Assembly (NCBI GenBank): GCA_003218735.1
Contig: QHOJ01000003.1
Location: 1 to 5,013 of the forward strand
Length of the DNA stretch: 5,013 bases
Source of the DNA: Verrucomicrobiota bacterium
GTDB taxonomy: Bacteria > Verrucomicrobiota > Verrucomicrobiia > Chthoniobacterales > UBA10450
Direction of reading: 5' to 3'
This document shows positions 1 to 5,013 of this stretch, piece by piece. Under the pieces are notes generated by a model, which worked only from the letters and a program-made list of their open reading frames with translations, ran no database searches and had not been told where the DNA came from. Each line of letters begins with the position of its first letter. Position 1 is the first letter of the stretch. The position numbers and the translations under genes were made by a program.

Positions 1-1
1 T

Positions 2-583
2 GAAAAGAACTTGACCCTGGATGTGGCACACCGGGTCGATCGCTTGTTGGAGGCAGAAGGGATCGCGACCGTGATGACACGCCTGGGTGACACGTATGTG
101 TCCTTGGCAGAGCGGGCGGCATTCGCCAATCGCGTGAGCGATTGCATTTTTATCAGCATCCATTTTAACGAAGACAATCGGCCGGTGTCGACTGGAGTAG
201 AAACTTATTATGCCGCCCATCAAATCACTCCGGGATCATTCATGACTTCGTGGTTGCCTTTCTTGTGGCGAGCACTTTCCGAGTCGCCGAACCTGGAAAG
301 TCAAAGCCTCGCCGGGTTTATTCAGGAAGCGCTGGTTGCACGCACACGGGCGCTTGATCGAGGGACAAAGGCCAAACAATTTTTTGTGATCGCGAATGTG
401 ACTTCTCCGGCTGTTTTGGTTGAGGGAGGATTTCTCACCAACAAAGAGGATAGTTCCAGGCTGACGAGCGAAGACTATCGCGAGCAACTTGCCGCAGCCA
501 TCAGCGACGGAATTTTACGTTATCGCGACGCTTTGAAGCAACGTCAATCAGCCGTAGCTGTGACTGCGCCGGGAAGGCGCTGA
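2..583 (+). CDS. N-acetylmuramoyl-L-alanine amidase (Amidase_3), 5'-truncated
   Basis: This is a zinc amidase that cleaves the bond between N-acetylmuramic acid and L-alanine of the stem peptide in peptidoglycan, acting in the periplasm. The reading frame is open to the left edge, so the first in-frame TTG at base 11 is not a true start; the N-terminus, any signal peptide and the first zinc-ligand histidine lie outside the window. Visible Amidase_3 marks are the E-K-N-L-T-L segment at bases 2-19, whose Glu aligns with the family's zinc ligand, then MTR, then SIHFN with the zinc-ligand His at bases 161-163, GVETYY just after it, and PAVLVEGGF with the catalytic Glu at bases 422-424. The domain runs almost to the end, leaving a tail of about 20 residues and no C-terminal SH3 or LysM domain. 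A stretch of about 25 residues between GVETYY and the following helix is rich in Trp and Phe. The fold and active site look intact. The peptidoglycan-binding gene follows after 39 nt. Family assignment is firm; which amidase subtype is not decidable. Confidence 0.93.
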   Translation, partial: EKNLTLDVAHRVDRLLEAEGIATVMTRLGDTYVSLAERAAFANRVSDCIFISIHFNEDNRPVSTGVETYYAAHQITPGSFMTSWLPFLWRALSESPNLESQSLAGFIQEALVARTRALDRGTKAKQFFVIANVTSPAVLVEGGFLTNKEDSSRLTSEDYREQLAAAISDGILRYRDALKQRQSAVAVTAPGRR

Positions 584-622
584 ATAAGCAAAAGGTAGTG
601 GCGTCAAAAAACTAAGACGAAG

Positions 623-1348
623 ATGAAAGCTAAAGTGGTTGCGCTTGTCCTCCTCGGATCGGTTGCACTGGTTCGAGGGGACCAGATGATCGAGCGTGTG
701 CAACAGGCGTTGAAGGATCAGGGGTTTTATTACGGCGAGATTACTGGGGACACAAATGCGAATCTAACGGCCGCGATTCGGCGCTATCAAATTCGCAATG
801 GACTCGACGTTAGTGGTGAGCTGAATAGTGAAACGATCCGTTCACTGGGAATTAATTCTTCTGCGTCTGGACAGCCGGCAGTAAGGACCAGCCCATCGCC
901 AAGCCCCAGCCCCGCTGATCTCCAAGAGGAATCGGCAGGCGTGGCTGCCGTGCCAGGGCAGCCGTTCTCAAACCAACCCCAAGATCGACAACTCTATCCA
1001 TCAAATCCCGTGACGCCCGCTGCTGCAGCGGACGCGCCTTTTGCTGGGACCCCCTACGAGGCTGCGCCGCTCGATATGCAGCGTAATCTCATGCTTTCCG
1101 CACAAATCGCGCTGGCGCGTCGCGGCCTCTACCGCAGTGAAATTGACGGCATGTACCGGCCGGCGGTAGAATTTTCGCTGCGCGCATATCAAGCGCGGGC
1201 GGGGCTTCCGGTTACAGGCCGGTTGGACGTGCAAACCCTTGCCGCGCTCGAGTTATTGCCGCGGGCACGTGCACCGATCGTTAATCCGTCCCGTCGCGTC
1301 CGTCCTCGGCCCGAGCCGCCCGTGCGCGGTGAATGGGTTCCTGAATAG
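623..1348 (+). CDS. Exported protein with two peptidoglycan-binding-like domains
   Basis: This is a 241-residue protein with no visible catalytic domain. Residues 1-19 form a signal peptide (MKAK, hydrophobic core VVALVLLGSVAL, likely cleavage after VRG). Residues 23-76 match a PG_binding_1-type repeat: a helix with VQQALKDQGFY, the G-x-x-x-G-D turn, then AIRRYQIRNGL, the GEL turn and T-I-R-S-L. A linker of about 75 residues (77-151) is rich in Pro, Ser, Ala and Gln and includes a short PSPSPSP run. Residues 153-212 hold a second, diverged copy: IALARRGLYRSEIDGMY, then LRAYQARAGLPVTGRLD and TLAAL. The basic Pro/Arg tail ends in GEWVPE. In the family these repeats bind peptidoglycan and are usually fused to hydrolases; here they stand alone. 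The ATG at 623 is chosen because it places the signal peptide correctly; only a weak purine stretch precedes it. Close spacing behind the amidase suggests one transcript and a shared role in wall turnover, which is inference. Confidence 0.82.
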   Translation: MKAKVVALVLLGSVALVRGDQMIERVQQALKDQGFYYGEITGDTNANLTAAIRRYQIRNGLDVSGELNSETIRSLGINSSASGQPAVRTSPSPSPSPADLQEESAGVAAVPGQPFSNQPQDRQLYPSNPVTPAAAADAPFAGTPYEAAPLDMQRNLMLSAQIALARRGLYRSEIDGMYRPAVEFSLRAYQARAGLPVTGRLDVQTLAALELLPRARAPIVNPSRRVRPRPEPPVRGEWVPE

Positions 1349-1391
1349 GCAGCGAGCTTGGATTGTTCGTGGAACTGCGGTCACGCCTGCA

Positions 1392-2267
1392 TTACAATTT
1401 TGCGCCATCAAAACGTACCGACTGCAGTTCGGCGAAAACTGTGCCGACAAAAACTTGCGCTTCGATGCGAAGCAGGATTCGATCATTGTCGTCCGAGACC
1501 CAGACTGTGGCGCGCCGAAATTTCCGGTGTGGCTGCAAATCAAGTTTTTTGCCAATTCGGTTGAGCTGCAAATCCATTTTAATCGCAGTGTAGTTGCCGG
1601 CGCGCACTGAAATTTTTTCCCGACCCAGCACTGTGACTGTGGCAAGATAAGCAGAAGTCGCGGGATAAACGACGACGCGGTGGATACTGCGGTCCCTCAG
1701 TGGCTGACTTCGCAGATAAAGCATCGCTGAATGCAAATCGAACAGGTTCGGAAAACTAAAGTCGCGGGTCTTTGTGTCGACAGCGCTGCCCTGGCCTTCT
1801 GTGCGGGCGCGAATAACCCCGTCATTCGTGAATGTGAGCTGGGTAGCGATTTTTTTTGATCGATAATTCTCCGTTTGCCGGGTTTCGACTGGACGCAGCG
1901 TTTCCGCATTAGCGAGCGAATGATAATTGACGTCCAGTTTCCACAAGGCTCGGACAAAGCTGATCGTCCTTCCCGTTCCATCGAGCTGAAGTCGGTCTTG
2001 AGATGGTTTTGTAAAATGGACTTCTCCAGTGGCCGCCGTTACTCCCGACCAGCCGAAACGATAGATTGCTCGAAGCGGTCGAAGCTCCGGAAAATTGCCG
2101 GGTGGATCTTTAGTGAGCGTTGACTGCCAATTCGCAGCCGAGCTAAAGCTGAACGTGTGAAGCAGGAGAAGAACGATTGCACTCTGGCTTGAAAACCCAA
2201 TCGAAAGGTGCGCGGCTTGAAACCGCTCGTAAATCGTTGCCCGGCGAGGTGAGCACCTCCTTTTCAC
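1392..2267 (-). CDS. DUF3108-family exported protein
   Basis: This is a 291-residue protein resembling the DUF3108 family, whose function is unknown. After a long basic N-region (residues 1-28) comes a hydrophobic segment, SAIVLLLLHTFSF, ending in SSAA, which reads as a signal peptide cleaved near residue 44 or 45. The mature part begins with the family-like opening AIYRFGWSGVTAATGEVHF (68-86). It continues with TISFVRALWKLDVNYHS (101-117), the D-L-H-S-A-M-L-Y-L-R stretch (177-186), the VTVLGREKISVRAGNY segment (211-226) and a late VWVSDDNDRILLRIEA strand (255-270). Alternating strands suggest a beta-rich periplasmic protein. The GTG at 2267 is the only canonical start between an in-frame stop at 2292-2294 and the signal peptide. 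Its n-region is unusually long and has no upstream Shine-Dalgarno, so the start is less certain than the gene. It follows ompH on the same strand after 61 nt and converges with the peptidoglycan-binding gene. A role in envelope or outer-membrane work is inferred from export and position only. Confidence 0.8.
   Translation of the reverse strand: MKRRCSPRRATIYERFQAAHLSIGFSSQSAIVLLLLHTFSFSSAANWQSTLTKDPPGNFPELRPLRAIYRFGWSGVTAATGEVHFTKPSQDRLQLDGTGRTISFVRALWKLDVNYHSLANAETLRPVETRQTENYRSKKIATQLTFTNDGVIRARTEGQGSAVDTKTRDFSFPNLFDLHSAMLYLRSQPLRDRSIHRVVVYPATSAYLATVTVLGREKISVRAGNYTAIKMDLQLNRIGKKLDLQPHRKFRRATVWVSDDNDRILLRIEAQVFVGTVFAELQSVRFDGAKL
2246..2260 (-). promoter_or_regulatory. Shine-Dalgarno-like GGAGGT inside the first codons, in a small hairpin
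   Basis: A perfect GGAGGT lies at 2260-2255 on the minus strand, covering codons 3-5 of the DUF3108 frame and so downstream of the only canonical start (GTG, 2267). GAGGT (2259-2255) can pair with ACCTC (2250-2246) across a GCTC tetraloop, which would hide it from the ribosome. No ATG, GTG or TTG in the gene's frame sits at a proper distance after it; the nearest unusual candidate is an ATT at 2234, 20 nt away and too far. It is either chance in an Arg-rich N-terminus or a control element. Confidence 0.2.
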
Positions 2268-2274
2268 CTGGACG

Positions 2275-2304
2275 AAAAAACACCCGCGAGCTTATCTCAC
2301 GTGC
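2275..2304 (-). terminator. Putative intrinsic terminator after ompH
   Basis: On the minus strand, CGTGAG (2301-2296) pairs with CTCGCG (2290-2285) around the five-base loop ATAAG, giving six continuous pairs including one G-T. After one mismatch two more pairs can extend the stem. Six T residues follow at 2280-2275. The hairpin lies 25 nt past the ompH stop codon, the expected place for an intrinsic terminator. The stem is short and the T-run starts four bases after the core stem, so it may be weak or leaky. If it works fully, the DUF3108 gene needs its own promoter, because its GTG lies only 7 nt past the T-run. Confidence 0.5.
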
Positions 2305-2320
2305 ATTTTTGAATTGTCGA
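2291..2320 (-). promoter_or_regulatory. Possible sigma-70-like promoter for the DUF3108 gene
   Basis: On the minus strand TCGACA (2320-2315) matches the TTGACA -35 consensus at five of six bases. GATAAG (2296-2291) matches the TATAAT -10 box at four of six, and the spacer is 18 bases. Transcription would start near 2284, about 17 nt before the GTG start at 2267. The -10 box overlaps the terminator hairpin. Short matches like this arise by chance, so the call is tentative. Confidence 0.22.
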
Positions 2321-2328
2321 AATTAAGA

Positions 2329-2964
2329 CTAAGGTTTCGAAGCTCTCGCCGGGGTCGCGGATGGGCTCGTCGAGGTTTTCTCGCTTGAGATGGCGCGGCC
2401 GGGCTTGTTGAGAACGGTGATAATGTCAGTGGTGAAATCGACATTGTCGTGTGAGTACATTAAAACAGGGACGCCGTTCAGGCTCATGCCGGATTTGTCA
2501 AACACCAAGTCCATGTTGTTGGCCTTGACTTTTTCCATCACTATATCGGTGATTTCTTTTACGATACCCTCTCGCATGCGCATCGCTTGTTCTTGGAGCT
2601 GCCGTTCGCGAGTTTGGCGGAACTCGTTGATTTCCCGCTCCATATTCTTGATGTTGGCGATCTTGTCGTCGCGCTCCTTCGCTTTTTGTGCTTTGGCGTC
2701 GGCACTCAGCGCTGGGGCATCGAGCTGCTTGTTCAGGGTGTTGATTTCATCAAGCGCCTTCTTATAGGACTCCGCGCGATCGTCATATTCTTTCTTAGCC
2801 GCGTTTTTGGCATCATTGATTTTCGCTTCAGCGTCCTTGGTCTTGTTGCATTCCTTGAACGCGCGTTGCATATCGACAGTTCCGATTTTAAGAGCGCCCT
2901 GGGCAAAAGCCACGACCGGAAACGCGAGCGTGAAAGCCAAGGCCATAGAGAGAAATTTTTTCAT
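2329..2964 (-). CDS. skp: OmpH/Skp-family periplasmic chaperone
   Basis: This is a 211-residue Skp-like chaperone that holds unfolded outer-membrane proteins in the periplasm and passes them to the BAM complex. Residues 1-21 are a clear signal peptide (MKKF, hydrophobic core, AFA before Q22). The mature start LKIGTVDMQRAF (25-36) is the classic OmpH opening, which forms the first strand of the trimerisation body. Residues about 40-145 are highly charged Lys/Glu/Asp/Arg/Ala coiled coil, the tentacle arms. They are broken by a D-A-P-A-L-S-A-D segment at 82-89, which probably marks the hairpin tip. Residues 146-186 return to the body with MDLVFDKSG and DFTTDIITVLN. A low-complexity Ser/Thr/Pro/Ala tail of about 20 residues follows, beyond the usual family end. 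The gene lies 55 nt downstream of bamA on the same strand, a widespread arrangement that supports co-expression. The ATG at 2964 fits the signal peptide; no Shine-Dalgarno is visible before it. Confidence 0.93.
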   Translation of the reverse strand: MKKFLSMALAFTLAFPVVAFAQGALKIGTVDMQRAFKECNKTKDAEAKINDAKNAAKKEYDDRAESYKKALDEINTLNKQLDAPALSADAKAQKAKERDDKIANIKNMEREINEFRQTRERQLQEQAMRMREGIVKEITDIVMEKVKANNMDLVFDKSGMSLNGVPVLMYSHDNVDFTTDIITVLNKPGRAISSEKTSTSPSATPARASKP

Positions 2965-3019
2965 AAGACAGAGATAACGGTGGTTGGAACCGCGTTAGAC
3001 TGCAATCATTTATATTCGT

Positions 3020-5013
3020 TCAAAATTGATAGCCCACATTGAAGTTGAACTTCCCGCCATTAGTGGTTGCCCCGTCTTTTTGGAGCGGGTATCCGTAGTC
3101 AATTCGCAGAGGACCGATCGGCAAATCGAGGCGAACGCCAACGCCGATATCGGAGGCGATATCATTGAAGCCAAAGGACCACGAATCACTATTGACGAAA
3201 CCCGTATCATAAAAGATCGCGGCGCGCGCTTTCGCGATAATAGGAACAGTGAACTCGACCGTCGCGCGTGCCATGCTGTTGCCGCCCAGAGGTTCACCAT
3301 TTATGTCATGGGGGCCGACGTCGCGGAAGTCAAAGCCGCGAAGGTTATTTGATCCTCCGAGATAGAGTCGATTGAAAATAGGAACTTCAGTGCCACTACC
3401 CCACTTACTAACGGTCGCAATTTCCCCGTTGAAGAGCAGGATCGTATCCCACTTGAAATGGAAATACTGGGACGCCTCGAGGTCCCATCCGTAGATTTGG
3501 GTATCACCGCCGAGAAAACCGCCAGCAATATAGGGCGAAAGGCTCACTCGTTGACCGCGCCGTGTGAGCAACGGATTGTCACGCCGATCAAAAACAAGAC
3601 TGGTGAAGATCTCGCTCTCTACGAACGAACCTTTTTGCGACTGGATCGCCGCGGATGCGGATGAGCTCACATTGTAAATATCGACGTCTTGAAGGCGGTA
3701 ACCCAAGCTCGCGTACATGAATGCATTGATCGGCTTGCGTGCCTCGATGGAGAACCCGTAATTGCGCTGATCATAGACGGAGCTCAAATAGTTTGCTTCC
3801 GTAAAAAAAAGCTGACCGCTGAGCGAGAGCTTCCGATCGAGGAAATAGGGTTCCGTCAAGTTGAGGACAAAGTCCTTTCGTTGCGTGCCGTACTGAATGC
3901 GCAACCTGAACTTTTGGCCCGCACCCGTAAAGGATGGCCAGTTCATCAAATCGAAGTTGCCTTGCGTGAGTTCAATAAAACCGACCAGACTGTCGATCGT
4001 GCTAAAACCAGCGCCGAAGCTAAGCGAACCGGTCCGTTTCTCTTGCACCAGAATCGTCAGATCTTTACGGCCTGCTACGTCCGTATCTTCCGGATAAGTT
4101 TCGACTTTCGAAAAATAACCCAAATTTTCAAGACGTTTCTTGGTCGTGTCCACGCGAACAGTGTTGAAGACATCTCCCGGCGCAATGAGCACTTCGCGGC
4201 GAATCACCTTGTCCTTGGTCCGAGTGTTACCGACGATATTGACTCGCTGCAGGAACGAGCGATCCCCCTCCTCGATTTTATAATGCACGTCGATCCGACC
4301 AGGACCGGCCGGTGTGCCTTCCGGCAAGATCACAAGATCGACATAACCGCCGCTGCCGTAAGCATCCGCAAGCGCCTTCGCATCGTCGTGCAACGCCTTC
4401 GGCGAATATACGCTCCCTTCCTTCATCTTCAACAATGCGCGAATGTTTCCTTCCGTCGCTACTTTCTCTCCCGAAATTGTCAGCTTACCGACGTGATATT
4501 GCGGACCCTCCGCAATCACGATCGTGAGAATCAGCGGACCATTGTGGCTGCGTTCCCTGCGCACGTCTTTAATTTCCACATCGATATACCCGTGGTCCTG
4601 GTACCATTCGCGGATTTTGTCCAAATCCTGTTGCAACTGCACTTCGTCCAATCGGCCGGATTTATCGATGAAGGAAACGAGTGTCTTGCCACGCGTTTTC
4701 ATCTGTTTGCGCAACGCCCTCTCGCTAAAATGCTCATTCCCCTCGAAATGGATCTGCCGCACCGCCCCTTTCGCTCCTTCGTTGATCGTGAAAACCACGC
4801 GCGAAGTCCCGCGCTTCTCGTCAATTGCATCGACCCGAAATTGAGCGCTCACGTCAGTAAAACCATGTGCCTGATAAATTTCGATGATTTTTTGGCGCGC
4901 TTCCTCCAGTTGTTGCTCGTTTATCGGCTGATTGAGCTTCAATTTGATTTCTTTGCGTAGCCTCTTTGCTTTGATGCGTTCGGCGCCATCGATTTCGATC
5001 TCACGCACGATCG
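3020..5013 (-). CDS. bamA: Outer-membrane protein assembly factor BamA, 5'-truncated
   Basis: This is the central Omp85-family subunit of the BAM complex, which inserts beta-barrel proteins into the outer membrane. About 664 residues are visible and the N-terminus lies beyond the right edge; the GTG at 5006-5008 is internal, since the frame stays open to the edge. Counting from that codon, four POTRA domains can be seen: about 1-79 (opening REIEIDGAERI), 82-169 (AVRQIHFEGNEHF), 171-249 (YHVGKLTISG) and 252-327 (FLQRVNIVGNTRT). They are probably POTRA 2-5, with the signal peptide and POTRA 1 missing. The 16-strand barrel covers 328-662. It includes the conserved LVFDRRDNPLLTRRG stretch (471-485) and the loop-6 motif as LRGF (556-559) within LYLGGSNNLRGFDFRD. 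The end is GVGVRLDLPIGPLRIDYGYP and a terminal Phe, the beta-signal expected of a barrel. Nothing in the visible part looks broken. ompH follows after 55 nt, matching the common bamA-skp pairing. Confidence 0.96.
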   Translation of the reverse strand, partial: IVREIEIDGAERIKAKRLRKEIKLKLNQPINEQQLEEARQKIIEIYQAHGFTDVSAQFRVDAIDEKRGTSRVVFTINEGAKGAVRQIHFEGNEHFSERALRKQMKTRGKTLVSFIDKSGRLDEVQLQQDLDKIREWYQDHGYIDVEIKDVRRERSHNGPLILTIVIAEGPQYHVGKLTISGEKVATEGNIRALLKMKEGSVYSPKALHDDAKALADAYGSGGYVDLVILPEGTPAGPGRIDVHYKIEEGDRSFLQRVNIVGNTRTKDKVIRREVLIAPGDVFNTVRVDTTKKRLENLGYFSKVETYPEDTDVAGRKDLTILVQEKRTGSLSFGAGFSTIDSLVGFIELTQGNFDLMNWPSFTGAGQKFRLRIQYGTQRKDFVLNLTEPYFLDRKLSLSGQLFFTEANYLSSVYDQRNYGFSIEARKPINAFMYASLGYRLQDVDIYNVSSSASAAIQSQKGSFVESEIFTSLVFDRRDNPLLTRRGQRVSLSPYIAGGFLGGDTQIYGWDLEASQYFHFKWDTILLFNGEIATVSKWGSGTEVPIFNRLYLGGSNNLRGFDFRDVGPHDINGEPLGGNSMARATVEFTVPIIAKARAAIFYDTGFVNSDSWSFGFNDIASDIGVGVRLDLPIGPLRIDYGYPLQKDGATTNGGKFNFNVGYQF

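Noticed and set aside
891..915. A short AGCCCC-type repeat in the linker of the peptidoglycan-binding gene.
   Set aside because: It simply encodes the Pro-Ser linker and is too short and imperfect to be a separate repeat element.
1349..1391. A small inverted repeat (TGCGG with CCTGCA) near the convergent gene ends as a shared terminator.
   Set aside because: Only about five pairs form, one of them G-T, and no T-run follows on either strand in the right place.
1239..1645. Overlapping open frames on both strands spanning the end of the peptidoglycan-binding gene and the end of the DUF3108 gene.
   Set aside because: They overlap better-supported genes, start inside them, and show no domain, signal peptide or conserved motif.
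2965..3019. A TATAAA-like box on the minus strand in the bamA-ompH gap, suggesting a separate ompH promoter.
   Set aside because: No -35-like hexamer is found at 16-18 nt upstream, and the 55-nt gap fits co-transcription with bamA.
2587..3042. A 151-codon plus-strand frame opposite ompH, with hydrophobic stretches.
   Set aside because: The hydrophobic look arises from reading the complement of charged coiled-coil codons; the OmpH frame explains the region fully.
3689..4960. A 423-codon open frame on the plus strand, antisense to bamA.
   Set aside because: It lies wholly opposite a strongly supported bamA frame. Its translation is Arg/Phe/His-rich with no recognisable domain or signal, and it fits a codon-bias shadow. 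Its length is notable but not evidence of coding.

Overview
The window carries five protein-coding genes with no sign of mobile DNA, RNA genes or CRISPR. It reads as the chromosome of a Gram-negative (diderm) bacterium: it encodes the outer-membrane assembly protein BamA and a periplasmic Skp/OmpH chaperone, plus two exported cell-wall proteins. Gene order and protein style (bamA followed by an OmpH gene, starts mostly without Shine-Dalgarno sequences, moderate GC) would fit a soil Verrucomicrobiota member, but that is inference and not proven by the sequence.

Layout. Bases 2-583 (+) hold the C-terminal part of an N-acetylmuramoyl-L-alanine amidase cut by the left edge. Bases 623-1348 (+) encode an exported protein with two peptidoglycan-binding-like repeats joined by a Pro/Ser/Ala-rich linker; it sits 39 nt behind the amidase and is probably co-transcribed. 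A 43-nt gap at 1349-1391 separates this pair from a convergent minus-strand cluster. Read in its own direction, that cluster is bamA (cut by the right edge, 5013 to 3020), ompH/skp (2964-2329), then a DUF3108-family exported protein (2267-1392). The ompH-DUF3108 junction is only 61 nt, yet it contains a terminator-like hairpin with a T-run and a possible promoter.

How the genes fit together. Skp/OmpH escorts unfolded outer-membrane proteins across the periplasm and BamA folds them into the outer membrane. The DUF3108 protein is predicted to be exported, and its position suggests an envelope role, but its function is not known. The amidase and the peptidoglycan-binding protein belong to murein remodelling. 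The whole window is therefore an envelope-biogenesis neighbourhood. I see no clearly novel system. The points worth a second look are the compact regulatory junction upstream of the DUF3108 gene and the amidase/peptidoglycan-binding pair.
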